From Clostridia bacterium (GTDB lineage: Bacteria > Bacillota > Clostridia > Christensenellales > Aristaeellaceae), in assembly GCA_017470945.1 (NCBI GenBank), contig JAFUXH010000090.1:1-64000 (forward strand): a stretch of 64,000 nt of DNA. The letters run 5' to 3'. Of this stretch, positions 52,856 through 61,684 are shown one piece after another. The notes beneath the pieces are model-generated. The model was given only the letters and a program-made list of their open reading frames with translations, had not been told where the DNA came from and made no database searches. Each line of letters begins with the position of its first letter. Within the stretch, counting starts at the first letter, position 1. A program made the position numbers and the translations under genes.

Positions 52856-53761
52856 TTACCAGGCGATGCGGCGGACGACGCCCTTGAATTCCTCCGCCGC
52901 CTGGGACAGCTTTCTGTCCCTGCGCCACATGATCACCACTTCCCGCCTTGGCAGGGCCTGACGGAAGGAATAAAAGGCCGCTTCCCGGTTGGCGCAGAAG
53001 CGCTCGATGCCCGACGGCATCAGCGCCATGCCCACCCCGGCCTTCACCATGGCGATCTGCGCCTCCAGGCTTTTCACCACCGCCGCGGTTTTCAAATGTA
53101 CATCGTAATCCATGCACAGGTTCTGCAATTGCCTTTGCATGAATTGGGTATCCGTCAGCATCACGAAGGCTTCCCCGTCGATCTGCCGGGCGTCGATGGC
53201 GGGGTATTTCCGGCCCGCCATCCTTTCCGCGTTCCAGGGGGCGTGGGCGGCGGGCACGGCCAGCACCAATTCCTCCTCCATGATCTTTTCGGCGTCGTAC
53301 AGCCGCTGGTCGATGGGCAGCATGGTCAGGCACAGGTCGTATTCCCCGTGGGCCATGGCTTCCTCCAATTCGGCGGTGGTGCCTTCCCGCACGATCAAAT
53401 GCATGCCCGGGTGCAGGGCCTGGAACTTCCGGGCGATCTCCGGCATCATGCCGGCGGCCCGGTAGGGGGCGGTTCCGATGATCAGCGAGCCCGTTTTGTG
53501 GGCGGCGATATCGGAAAACTGGGTTTCCATCTGGTGCTCCAGATCCAGGATCTGCCGGCCGATATCGATGTAGATCCTCCCCGCGTCGGTGAGCTTCACA
53601 TCGCCGTTGGCCCGGTCGAACAGATCCATGCCGATCTGCTGCTCGATCTTTTTGATGTACTGGGACAGGGAGGGCTGGGAAATATTCAGCGTATTGGCCG
53701 CCCTGGAAAAGGAGCCTTCGTTGGCCAGGATCAGCACATATTTGAGCTGCTTCATATTCAT
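52856..53761 (-). CDS. LysR-type transcriptional regulator
   Basis: The 301-residue protein has an N-terminal winged helix-turn-helix (LKYVLILANEGSFSRAANTL, then ISQPSLSQYIKKIEQQIGMD) and a LysR substrate-binding domain (about 90-295; GSLIIGTAPYRAAGMMPE). Family members bind T-N11-A-centred sites and respond to small acids. It lies 114 bases upstream of the TRAP permease gene and in the same direction, so both may share a transcript. It is the only regulator in the catabolic locus and so the likely controller of the palindrome at 50993-51021, although that site is not a textbook LysR box. Confidence 0.92.
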   Translation of the reverse strand: MNMKQLKYVLILANEGSFSRAANTLNISQPSLSQYIKKIEQQIGMDLFDRANGDVKLTDAGRIYIDIGRQILDLEHQMETQFSDIAAHKTGSLIIGTAPYRAAGMMPEIARKFQALHPGMHLIVREGTTAELEEAMAHGEYDLCLTMLPIDQRLYDAEKIMEEELVLAVPAAHAPWNAERMAGRKYPAIDARQIDGEAFVMLTDTQFMQRQLQNLCMDYDVHLKTAAVVKSLEAQIAMVKAGVGMALMPSGIERFCANREAAFYSFRQALPRREVVIMWRRDRKLSQAAEEFKGVVRRIAW

Positions 53762-53807
53762 GGGACAATCATCCCTTTGCCTGATTTGATCGCGGGAAAA
53801 ACGAACG

Positions 53808-54236
53808 TCATTCCTTCACCCGGTGCTCGTTTTCCGGTCGCAGCATGGTGCTGCTGACCCCTTCGGTGTGGGGGAGGAACACCACGTCCACCCCATAGGC
53901 GGCCAGGTCGATTTTGGTTTGCTCCCACCGGGGGTTGCCCTTCCAGTCGTCGCCGATGAACACCGCGTCGAAGCGCAGTTCCTTCCAGGCGGCCACCTTG
54001 TCCAGCGTGTGGGCGATGACGCACTGGTCCACCGCCTTCAAGTTGGCCACGATCAATTGCCGCTCCCGCTCGCTGATCACGGGGGTTTTGTGCTTGTAGG
54101 TTTCCACCAGCGCGTCGGCGTTCACGCCTACGATCAGATAATCGCAGTATTCCTTGGCGTGGTTGATCAGGTTCAGATGCCCGATGTGGAACATATCGTA
54201 TACCCCTTGGGTATAGCCGATTTTGTATTGCTTCAT
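53808..54236 (-). CDS. TagD-like glycerol-3-phosphate cytidylyltransferase
   Basis: The 142-residue enzyme has the HxGH nucleotidyltransferase site FHIGHLN (about 16-22), ISERERQLIVANLKAVD and the late GVSSTMLR motif. Length and motifs fit TagD/GCT enzymes, which make CDP-glycerol from CTP and glycerol-3-phosphate for teichoic acids. FAD synthetase or other cytidylyl/adenylyl-transferases of the family cannot be excluded. The presence of a TagF-like glycerophosphotransferase three genes upstream supports CDP-glycerol. It is the last gene of the surface-polysaccharide cluster; no terminator is visible before the LysR gene. Confidence 0.88.
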   Translation of the reverse strand: MKQYKIGYTQGVYDMFHIGHLNLINHAKEYCDYLIVGVNADALVETYKHKTPVISERERQLIVANLKAVDQCVIAHTLDKVAAWKELRFDAVFIGDDWKGNPRWEQTKIDLAAYGVDVVFLPHTEGVSSTMLRPENEHRVKE

Positions 54237-54254
54237 AGGCCGCCCTCTCCAGCG

Positions 54255-55799
54255 TTACTTTTTCTTTCCTTTTCCGGCGATCACTTTTTTCAGCATGCCC
54301 TTCACATAGGCGAATTCCTTGGTTTTGCAGGTGAACAGCATTACCCACACGTTGGGCACCACCACGCACACCGCCGCGCCGATCAGCAAATTGACGTAGG
54401 CGTGGGAGGTGGCCAGGGCCTGATACAGCCAGCTGGACAGGAACGCGCCGGACAGGAAAAGGCCGATATAGGTCCAGTATTTCAGGTAAAATTTCTTGAA
54501 CGGGGTGTGGAAAATGTGCTTATACAGCAGGTAAGGATCGTACCACTGGGTGAGCAGCCGGGCGATCACCGTGGCCACGATGGTGCCGAACACGCCGTAA
54601 TGCTGAATCAGGATCACCGACAGGATCACGTTGACCACGGCGGTGATCAGCGGGCGGTACTGCCCCTTGACGAACAGGCCGTTGGCCGTGCGGAAGGAGG
54701 CGATGGCCTGCAGCAGGATGTAGAGGAAGAAATCGAAAGAAATGATGAAGGCGATATCAATGCCCATCACGTATTTCTGCCCCATCCACACCCGGATGAA
54801 GGGCTGGAACAGCACGAACATGCTGGCGGAGCAGAAATTGACCAGCAGGAAGCTGATGTAAAACAGGCGGTTGAAAACGACCTGCTGCTTTTGATCGTCC
54901 CGCTCCGCGGCCAGGTTGCCCACGCTGGGGATGACCGCGGAGAAAAACTGCATCAGCACCTTTTGAATGTGGTTTTTGATGTGGGTGTAATTGCCCACCA
55001 GGGTGACGGTGGAGGTGTTGATGAAGCCGGAAATCAGCATGGTGTCGATGCTGTTGCCGATGGTGCCGGACAGCTTGTACATGGAAAGGCCCTTTACGTC
55101 CTTGAGCAGGGAAATGACCTTTTCCCGGGGCAGCTTTTCTTTGGGCTTCTGGAAGGCGGAGGGGTATTCCTTCTCCGCCCGCTTGGTGACGGTGTAGTTC
55201 TGCAGGATCGTGGCGGCCACTTCGATGACCAGGTAGGTCATGTATTCCCGGAAAATATACAGGGCGGCGATCTCCACGATGTAGCGCACCACCTGGCACA
55301 CCATTTCCACTTTTTTGACCACGTACAGCTTCTGATCCGCCCGCAGCAGGGTGGTTTTATAGATCATCAGGTAGGAGGCCGCGGTTTTAACGATGTAGAA
55401 CAGGTAAATAACGGTGATATCTTCCTTGATATCGGGGATATCCTTCACCAGGTAGCGCAAAAAGGGCACCAGCAGAATGCCCACCACGAAAATGAACCCG
55501 GCCACCAGCCGATAGGCCTTTTTATAAAAATCCATCAATTGCTGGATCAGGGCCTGGTCCTTTTCCTTCAGGGGGCGGTACAGCGCCGTGGCCACCGCCG
55601 TGGCAAACCCCAGTTCCGACAGGGACAGCATGGTCAGAATGGTGGTGAACACCGACGCCACGCCGGTATACTGATCCCCCAAAATGCGGATAAAGGCGGT
55701 GCGTAATACAAAGCTTAAAATAATGGCCAGCAGCTGACTGGAAATGGAGAAAAACGTATTGACCAGCGTTTTTCTCGTCCGGGATGATTGATTGCTCAT
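54255..55799 (-). CDS. Wzx-type polysaccharide flippase (MATE/MOP superfamily)
   Basis: The 514-residue protein has about 12-14 membrane helices and the Wzx/PST layout. The N-terminus reads TLVNTFFSISSQLLAIILSF, with FGTIVATVIARLLTQWY in the second half. It moves lipid-linked oligosaccharide repeat units across the membrane for outside polymerisation. ATG at 55799 lies 2 bases after the acetyltransferase stop, behind GGGAGAAG; a start 6 codons upstream lacks a site. It is part of the surface polysaccharide operon together with a Wzy-like polymerase. Confidence 0.9.
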   Translation of the reverse strand: MSNQSSRTRKTLVNTFFSISSQLLAIILSFVLRTAFIRILGDQYTGVASVFTTILTMLSLSELGFATAVATALYRPLKEKDQALIQQLMDFYKKAYRLVAGFIFVVGILLVPFLRYLVKDIPDIKEDITVIYLFYIVKTAASYLMIYKTTLLRADQKLYVVKKVEMVCQVVRYIVEIAALYIFREYMTYLVIEVAATILQNYTVTKRAEKEYPSAFQKPKEKLPREKVISLLKDVKGLSMYKLSGTIGNSIDTMLISGFINTSTVTLVGNYTHIKNHIQKVLMQFFSAVIPSVGNLAAERDDQKQQVVFNRLFYISFLLVNFCSASMFVLFQPFIRVWMGQKYVMGIDIAFIISFDFFLYILLQAIASFRTANGLFVKGQYRPLITAVVNVILSVILIQHYGVFGTIVATVIARLLTQWYDPYLLYKHIFHTPFKKFYLKYWTYIGLFLSGAFLSSWLYQALATSHAYVNLLIGAAVCVVVPNVWVMLFTCKTKEFAYVKGMLKKVIAGKGKKK

Positions 55800-55801
55800 C
55801 G

Positions 55802-56353
55802 TCAAGGCTTCTCCCATGAATCGTCCAGATCTTTGGCGGGGACGGGCGCTCGTTTTGGGGTGATTTCGTTGGTGTTCTTCACTACGGAATGGGGCGGCAC
55901 GTTCTTGGTCACGATGGCGCCGGCGCCGACGATCACGTCGTCGCCGATCTCAATGGGCCCCATGATGATGGAACCAGCCCCCAGCAGGCAATCGTTGCCG
56001 ATCTTGGGGTGCCAGCGCTTGGCGCCTTTGGATCGCAGCTGCGCGTCCCCCACCACCGAAGCGACGATCAGAACGTTGGGGTAGATTTTGCAGTTGTCCC
56101 CGATCACGGCGGTTTTCCCCACGTGGATCCCATGGGCGTGGGCGATATACAGGTTTTTGCCCACGGTGATCCGGGGCGGGAAGCAGCAGCCGTAATTTTT
56201 GCGGATCTTATTGTACATCCGCAGGGCCCGCAAACGGTTGATCTTTCCGCCGCGGTGATACACGGCGATGGATTTTTTGATCAGCCCTTCCACGTACCGG
56301 TCGTAATTCCCCAGGCCCACATAGTGAAGCAGGGTGTTTTTCCAATTGGACAT
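55802..56353 (-). CDS. Left-handed beta-helix acyltransferase (serine acetyltransferase-like)
   Basis: The 183-residue protein has a helical N-terminus (about 1-70), then hexapeptide repeats (HAHGIHVGKTAVIGDNCKIY, GNDCLLGAGSIIMGPIEIG), a catalytic-type His in HAHGIHVG, and the closing VIVGAGAIVTKNVPPHSVV. It resembles CysE/WcaF-type O-acetyltransferases that use acetyl-CoA. In this cluster it probably decorates a sugar or glycan rather than making O-acetylserine. The ATG at 56353 begins MSNWKNTLLHYVG; an upstream start would overlap the preceding gene. It precedes the flippase gene by 2 bases. Confidence 0.85.
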   Translation of the reverse strand: MSNWKNTLLHYVGLGNYDRYVEGLIKKSIAVYHRGGKINRLRALRMYNKIRKNYGCCFPPRITVGKNLYIAHAHGIHVGKTAVIGDNCKIYPNVLIVASVVGDAQLRSKGAKRWHPKIGNDCLLGAGSIIMGPIEIGDDVIVGAGAIVTKNVPPHSVVKNTNEITPKRAPVPAKDLDDSWEKP

Positions 56354-56370
56354 GGCTCGTTTCCTTCTCC

Positions 56371-57516
56371 TTACTTGCCGGGGCGCAGCGCCTGATAGCG
56401 CTGATCGATCATGCGGCAAACCTGCTGGGCGGAGCGCCCGGTTTCATGGGCGCCGAAGAAGCGCATGATCTGTTCGCAGTTGTCGGCGATTTGCTGATCG
56501 GTCAGGGTGTCGATCAGGCGGTTCAATTCCTCCTGGGTGTGGGTGATCAGATAGCCGGATTGGGTGATATCCACGTGGAAGGTGCGATTTTCCTTCGTAT
56601 AGCGGTCCAGATCGAACTGGGCCAGGAACACCGGCTTCCCGCGCAAAATGAAATCCCCGGCGCAGGAGGAATAATCGGTGATCAGGGCGTCGGCGATCAT
56701 CAGCAGGTCGGACATATCGGGGTAGCCCGATACGTCGATCACGTTGCCCGCCGCCTGCAGGTCGACCCCCATCGCCTTGGGATGCGCCCGCATCAGGCAC
56801 ACCCAATCGCCGCCCCGGCCGTTCAGATGGGCCAGGGTCTCGGCCACGTTGACGGGGGTAGGCAGTATTTTGCTGTTGCGCCGGAAGGTGGGGGCGTACA
56901 GCAGCAGCTTTTTCCCGTCTTCAACGCCGATCGCCCGGCGCACCTGATCCGCCTTGGCGGGGAAGATGAGGCAGTCGTTGCGGGGGCAGCCCGCGTTGAG
57001 CACTTCCCCGTGATATCGGAAGGCTGTTTGGATCCGCCGCTGCGCGTAATCGGAGCCGACCACGAACAGATCGGTCATTTTTTCATCCATGATGGGATGG
57101 GGGCGCTGCCCATCCTCCCACGCGTCGTACAGGATCTTTTTGATCCCCCGGTCCCCGTGCCAGGTTTGAATAAAAAACTGACCTTTCCGCTTGGGCAGGT
57201 CAAAACGCATGGCTTCGTTATTGACGAAGCAGAAGGAGGAGGCCAGTTCCCGATAAAACGCCACCGAATAAGGCGCGACGAAGCGCACGTAATCGGGGGC
57301 GTTCCGCCGGCTTTTTTCATTGTCCTTGAGGGCCCACACCAATTCATAATCGGGGTACAGCGCGTGCATGGCCTCGCTGATGGCCCGGGGATTATCGGAA
57401 TAGGAAAGGCCGTTGAAGCTTTGAAACAGCACCTTTTTCCGGATCCCGCCAATCACGCTGAAGCATGTAAAGAGCGCCTTTTTTTCCGCGCGTTTGAATG
57501 AAAGCGTCCTGCTCAT
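56371..57516 (-). CDS. CDP-glycerol glycerophosphotransferase (TagF-like)
   Basis: The 381-residue protein has the family blocks FFIQTWHGDRGIKKILYDA (catalytic His of TWHG), ILYAPTFRR-like LLYAPTFRRNSKI, and ADALITDYSSCAGDFI with a second His/Ser-Ser site. TagF-type enzymes transfer glycerol-phosphate, or ribitol-phosphate, from CDP-polyol to teichoic-acid or polysaccharide chains. It is shorter than full TagF of about 740 residues, like TagB or capsule-modifying types. The TagD-like gene in the same operon would supply CDP-glycerol. Acts at the inner face of the membrane. Confidence 0.9.
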   Translation of the reverse strand: MSRTLSFKRAEKKALFTCFSVIGGIRKKVLFQSFNGLSYSDNPRAISEAMHALYPDYELVWALKDNEKSRRNAPDYVRFVAPYSVAFYRELASSFCFVNNEAMRFDLPKRKGQFFIQTWHGDRGIKKILYDAWEDGQRPHPIMDEKMTDLFVVGSDYAQRRIQTAFRYHGEVLNAGCPRNDCLIFPAKADQVRRAIGVEDGKKLLLYAPTFRRNSKILPTPVNVAETLAHLNGRGGDWVCLMRAHPKAMGVDLQAAGNVIDVSGYPDMSDLLMIADALITDYSSCAGDFILRGKPVFLAQFDLDRYTKENRTFHVDITQSGYLITHTQEELNRLIDTLTDQQIADNCEQIMRFFGAHETGRSAQQVCRMIDQRYQALRPGK

Positions 57517-57531
57517 TCTATCCCTGCCTTT

Positions 57532-58758
57532 TTACTTGAGATCCGGCAGCAGATCGTGCCGCATGATATCGTTGCCCTCCGGATCGAGGATCCGGGCGCG
57601 GGCCACGAAGGCCCGGTGCTTTTGGTTGAATTCCTCCAGGCTGCCGGCGCAGATGTTGACGCCGGCGATGCGGTCGCTGCTGCTGGTGACGCCGGTGACC
57701 TTCATCCCCTGGGGACGGATGGCGTGGAATTCGTTCAAAACGCCTTCCCGCTGCAGCTGATCGAACCCCTCCAGGCGATCGAACACGCCGGGCCGGCAAT
57801 AAATAAAATCGTTGACCACGTAGCGGTTGCCCATATCCCGGGGATCGATCTTTGGCTGGATGCCCAGGGACAGATCGATGGCGGCGCTGATCACGTCCAC
57901 CCCGCAGGAATACTTGATCAGCAGGTATTTCATGTTGCCGCCCGTCCGGGCGCAGAATTCCAGCACCGACACGTGCTCGCCGTCATTGATCATTTGGATC
58001 AGCAGGGGGGCGTTGACGAGGTGGAACGCGTCGGTGATTTTCTGGGCCACTTCCTCGATTTGCTGCAGCACGGCGGGGGAGGCGGCCACGGGGTACCGGC
58101 CCCGGAAGATGACGAACCGGCCGTCGTCCAGAATCTTTTCACTGTTGGATACGCACAGGATCTTCGCCTTGCCGTTGGTGATGAAGGCGTCCACGCTGAT
58201 TTCCGTGCCGGGGCAGTATTCCTCCACGATCACGCTGCCGCTGCGGCTGATCTGCTGGGCCTCGCGGTAGAAGATTTCCAATTCCTGAGCGTTTTCGGCC
58301 TTGCGCACGCCCCGGGAGCTGTAAGCGTCCACCGGCTTGACCACCAGGGGATAGCGCAGATCGGCGAAGGCGGCGGGATCGAAGCGGGATGTTTCCACGA
58401 ACCGGGAGGTGGGGATGCCGTTGGCCTTGAAGATCCGCTTCATCAGGATCTTATCGGATACGTTCTGGGCGGTCTGGTAATCGATATAGCAGGGCAGGCC
58501 CAGCATTTCGGATACCTGGGCCACGATCAGAAGCACCTGATCGGCGCAGACGGTGATCAGAAAATCCACCTGCTCCGCGACGGCCAGGTTTTTCACCGCC
58601 TCCACGTCGAAAATCGGCAGCTGAACGAAGCGGTCGGCATACGGGCGGGCGATGGCGTTGGCGTTGCCATCCGCCAATACGGTTTCGATGCGCCTCTCCT
58701 TCAATTGCTTCAGCAGTTCGATTTGGGGCAGCCCCCCGGCCAGAATGAGCGCCTTCAT
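57532..58758 (-). CDS. ATP-grasp carboxylate-amine ligase-like protein
   Basis: The 408-residue protein has an N-terminal Rossmann-like pre-grasp domain (MKALILAGGLPQIELLKQL) and an ATP-grasp fold. Key segments are YPLVVKPVDAYSSRGVRKA (ATP-binding Lys and glycine loop), GSVIVEEYCPGTEISVDAFI and the metal site VLEFCARTGGNMKYLL. Relatives (CarB-like or PurK-like) join a carboxylate to an amine or thiol using ATP. In a polysaccharide cluster it may attach an amino acid to a sugar acid or make a precursor. The ATG at 58758 follows AAAGGAGA; the longer frame would overlap the sugar transferase gene upstream. Confidence 0.87.
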   Translation of the reverse strand: MKALILAGGLPQIELLKQLKERRIETVLADGNANAIARPYADRFVQLPIFDVEAVKNLAVAEQVDFLITVCADQVLLIVAQVSEMLGLPCYIDYQTAQNVSDKILMKRIFKANGIPTSRFVETSRFDPAAFADLRYPLVVKPVDAYSSRGVRKAENAQELEIFYREAQQISRSGSVIVEEYCPGTEISVDAFITNGKAKILCVSNSEKILDDGRFVIFRGRYPVAASPAVLQQIEEVAQKITDAFHLVNAPLLIQMINDGEHVSVLEFCARTGGNMKYLLIKYSCGVDVISAAIDLSLGIQPKIDPRDMGNRYVVNDFIYCRPGVFDRLEGFDQLQREGVLNEFHAIRPQGMKVTGVTSSSDRIAGVNICAGSLEEFNQKHRAFVARARILDPEGNDIMRHDLLPDLK

Positions 58759-58771
58759 GGTTCCGTCTCCT

Positions 58772-59452
58772 TTACTTTTTGGGCTGGGCATCCTGCTTGG
58801 CCTTCGCCGTCAGGGCGTCTTCCTTCACAAAATCGATCTGATCCTTTTTCAGCACCACGCCCACGGTCCTGAACAGGATCTTGATATCCAGCCACAGGCT
58901 GAAATGATCGATGTATTCGATATCGTAGCGGATTTTCTCCGTCCAGGTCAGGTCGTTCCGGCCGCTGACCTGGGCCAGCCCGGTGACCCCGGGGCGCACC
59001 TCGAACCGGCGCAGCTGCTCCTTGGAATAGCTTTCAGCCTGGTAGGGCAATGTGGGCCGGGGGCCCACGAAGCTCATGGTGCCGTTGAGGATGTTGAACA
59101 ATTGCATCAATTCATCCAGGCTGGTTTTGCGCAGGAAGGCGCCCACCTTGGTGATGCGAGTGGAGGAGGGCTCCAGCAATTCGCCGTTGGGCTTGTACAG
59201 GATGCCGTTGACGCTGTAGGTGCCCTCCGGCGGGTTTTTCATGGTGCGGAATTTGTAAATATTGAAGCGCTTGCAGCCTTTGCCCATGCGCTCCTGCTTG
59301 AATACGGCCGATCCCTTGGATGTCAATCGGATCACGATGGGGATCACGATCAGCACCGGGATCACGGTCAGGATCACGATGATCAGGCTGGCGGCGACGA
59401 TATCGAAAAGGCGCTTGACGGCGAATTGAAGCTTTCTCATGTTCTTTTCCAT
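58772..59452 (-). CDS. Undecaprenyl-phosphate sugar-phosphate transferase
   Basis: The 226-residue protein has one N-terminal membrane helix (about 16-42) and the bacterial sugar transferase domain: [20 protein letters not shown] (quoted once), [28 protein letters not shown] and [19 protein letters not shown]. This is the monotopic PglC-like fold; it loads the first sugar phosphate on undecaprenyl phosphate and so starts repeat-unit assembly. ATG at 59452 or 59440 could be the start; 59452 has AGGA-like sequence ahead. The Lys/Ala-rich end is short. It is the priming enzyme for this surface-polysaccharide cluster. Confidence 0.93.
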   Translation of the reverse strand: MEKNMRKLQFAVKRLFDIVAASLIIVILTVIPVLIVIPIVIRLTSKGSAVFKQERMGKGCKRFNIYKFRTMKNPPEGTYSVNGILYKPNGELLEPSSTRITKVGAFLRKTSLDELMQLFNILNGTMSFVGPRPTLPYQAESYSKEQLRRFEVRPGVTGLAQVSGRNDLTWTEKIRYDIEYIDHFSLWLDIKILFRTVGVVLKKDQIDFVKEDALTAKAKQDAQPKK

Positions 59453-59458
59453 CCGATC

Positions 59459-60376
59459 CTATTTTTCTTCCGGCAGGGTGAGGAAATCGCCCAGGGTCTT
59501 GTCAAACGACGGGGGAGAGAAGGGCTTGAACCCGCTGGCGGGGTAAAAGGTCATTTCCCCGAACAGCACGCGGCCATCCGCCACAAAAAAATCGCACCGC
59601 ACGAAGGGGATGCCCTGCGAAAGCACCCGGGACAGGCGCAGCATTTCTTCCAGCTCCGGGGGCCGGGGAACGGCCTTGGGCGCGTTGCCGTGCTGGGTGC
59701 GGGAAACGTTCAGATGGTTCCAGTCGCAGTCGAAAAAATCCTCCGTCAGTCCGGTGGCGGCAAAACGGTCCTGGCACACCAGGATCACCTTGGGCTCGCC
59801 GTGGAAGCAGTGGATCTTGTAATCCGCCAGGTCCTGCCCGGCGTTGTCGACGTACTGCTCGGCGATAATGCGGGGCTCCACGTTTTTGTAGGGCCATTCC
59901 CGCAGATATTTATAATAGCTCCTGCGCAGGCACTTGTTCAGCTTTTCCACCGCGGCGGGGATATTGAGCTGGGATTTATCCTTGCAGATCACCAGGCCGT
60001 GGCTGTCGTGGGTGCATTTGAGCACGAAGCGGTCGGGCAGCTGGGAAAAATCGATGTCCTCCGCCCGCTTCCATACCCCCAGGGTGGGGATCACGTACTG
60101 GGATCCGATGGTGTCGGCGGCGAACGCTTTGGCTTCGCACTTATCCACCATCCGGGTATAGATGTCCCTGCGGTCGTGCAGCTTCAGCCACTGCAGCTTT
60201 TCGTTGAAGGTCTGCGGATTTTCAAGCGGCAGGTCGTAGCCCATTTTGGCCCGGAACATCCGGCGGATGTAGGCTTCGTCGGGCATATCCTGATAGCCGC
60301 CCCGCCGGGCGTTGTTGACAAAGCGGTAATGGGGATCGGTGAGATAGCGAAGGATGGTTTTGACCGTGATCGGCAT
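59459..60376 (-). CDS. TupA-like ATP-grasp protein
   Basis: The 305-residue protein matches the ATPgrasp_TupA family, named from teichuronopeptide biosynthesis in alkaliphilic Bacillus. Visible blocks are NPQTFNEKLQWLKLHDRR, DKCEAKAFAADTIGSQYVIP, LPDRFVLKCTHDSHGLVICK, IIAEQYVDNAGQDLADYKIH and FVRCDFFVADGRVLFGEMTF. The family is thought to join amino acids or peptides to surface polymers or to related substrates, though few members are tested. It is a second ATP-grasp enzyme in the same cluster, separated by one gene from the first. It starts 19 bases after the Wzy-like stop. Confidence 0.9.
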   Translation of the reverse strand: MPITVKTILRYLTDPHYRFVNNARRGGYQDMPDEAYIRRMFRAKMGYDLPLENPQTFNEKLQWLKLHDRRDIYTRMVDKCEAKAFAADTIGSQYVIPTLGVWKRAEDIDFSQLPDRFVLKCTHDSHGLVICKDKSQLNIPAAVEKLNKCLRRSYYKYLREWPYKNVEPRIIAEQYVDNAGQDLADYKIHCFHGEPKVILVCQDRFAATGLTEDFFDCDWNHLNVSRTQHGNAPKAVPRPPELEEMLRLSRVLSQGIPFVRCDFFVADGRVLFGEMTFYPASGFKPFSPPSFDKTLGDFLTLPEEK

Positions 60377-60395
60377 ACTTGCTTGCGCCCCCTGA

Positions 60396-61652
60396 TCATT
60401 CCAGAATGGTGACGTCCGCCGGATCGACGGTCAGCTGCTGCGCCTGCTTGGCGGCGTTTTTCAGCTTTCGCGCTTCCAGGTAGAACAGCAACAGGTAAAT
60501 ATACACCGTTTTGCTGAAATACTGCACCAAGGCGAAGCCGATGAACAATTGAATGATCAGCAGCGTCATGCACACGTCATATTCCCGGGTGCGGTATTTC
60601 CGGTATTTGATCATGGTGTAAAGGATGTAGGCGTACATGGAATAGTAAATGCAGAAGCCGATCAGGCCGCCGCAGGCCAGCAATTCAAATATATTGGTGT
60701 GCAGATAGTGATTGATGCCAAAATTCAGCTCGGTATAATAATTGGAATTGCCGATGCCAACGCCCAAGAGGGGATGCTGGATGAATAGATCGATGCCCAG
60801 CAGGATGTATTGGAACCGGAGCCACACGGAATTGGTGCGCCGGGTCGCGTTGCCCAGCAGCGCCTCCACCACGTCCAGCATACGGTCGTTGAGGTTCTGG
60901 AACAGGCTCATGTTGAGCACCACGACCACCAGGATGACCGCCACGATCAGGAACGCGATCAGCCGGAGCCAGGATTTCTTGCGGTTATTTTCATCCCAGA
61001 AGCGCAGGATGATCACCCCGGAAAAGCCCACCGCCACGATGAGCATCGCCTTACGGCTGCCGGAAACGATCAGGGCGATGACGGCGGGCAGGATCAGCCA
61101 ATCCTTCTTTTCCAGTTTGAGTTTTCCCCGGGCCAGGATGTAATACAGATGGATCACCAGGGCGTAAGCGGCGCTCATGCCCAGCGAATTGGCGTTGATG
61201 ACGGAATTGTCGATGCGGGTGCTGGAGGACAGAAGGTCCGCCACGTTGGAAAAGCCGAAAAGGATCAGCACGATAAAGGAAAGCACGTAGCCGCCGTACA
61301 TGATGGATTTGAGCAGCCGGTCGATGCCGGAATCGTCGTAATTGTCGATCATGAGTACGACCATGGCCACCAGGATAAAGATCATGGCGTTGAATTTGGG
61401 CAGCGTCAGGCTGCGATCGGTGGCCCACAGGGAGGAAAGCAGGGTAAACAGCGCAAATGCCAGGATGTACAGATGCAGCGGCGTGATCATCACCTTGATC
61501 TTCCGCCCGTGGGTCAGATAGCTGCACAGCAAAAACAGCAGCATCGGCACCACCAGGATCGAGCTGTTGCCGGCGATATTATCCGATAAATAAATTATGA
61601 TAAAATAAATACAGGTGGATAGATTCAAAAATTTATCCTGGGTTATCCTCAT
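60396..61652 (-). CDS. O-antigen ligase/Wzy-type polymerase
   Basis: The 418-residue membrane protein has about 11-12 helices and the Wzy_C signature QHPLLGVGIGNSNYYTELNF in a large outside loop, followed by HTNIFELLACGGLIGFCIYY. Such proteins polymerise or ligate lipid-linked oligosaccharide units outside the membrane. In this cluster it is the natural polymerase partner of the Wzx flippase. It starts with low sequence conservation, as usual for the family, so only fold-level assignment is possible. It lies between the Stealth-type phosphotransferase and TupA-like genes. The ATG lies near 61652, after a weak purine-rich ribosome site. Confidence 0.86.
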   Translation of the reverse strand: MRITQDKFLNLSTCIYFIIIYLSDNIAGNSSILVVPMLLFLLCSYLTHGRKIKVMITPLHLYILAFALFTLLSSLWATDRSLTLPKFNAMIFILVAMVVLMIDNYDDSGIDRLLKSIMYGGYVLSFIVLILFGFSNVADLLSSSTRIDNSVINANSLGMSAAYALVIHLYYILARGKLKLEKKDWLILPAVIALIVSGSRKAMLIVAVGFSGVIILRFWDENNRKKSWLRLIAFLIVAVILVVVVLNMSLFQNLNDRMLDVVEALLGNATRRTNSVWLRFQYILLGIDLFIQHPLLGVGIGNSNYYTELNFGINHYLHTNIFELLACGGLIGFCIYYSMYAYILYTMIKYRKYRTREYDVCMTLLIIQLFIGFALVQYFSKTVYIYLLLFYLEARKLKNAAKQAQQLTVDPADVTILE

Positions 61653-61684
61653 CCATTTCTCACTCCCGTCCGTTTATCCGCGGA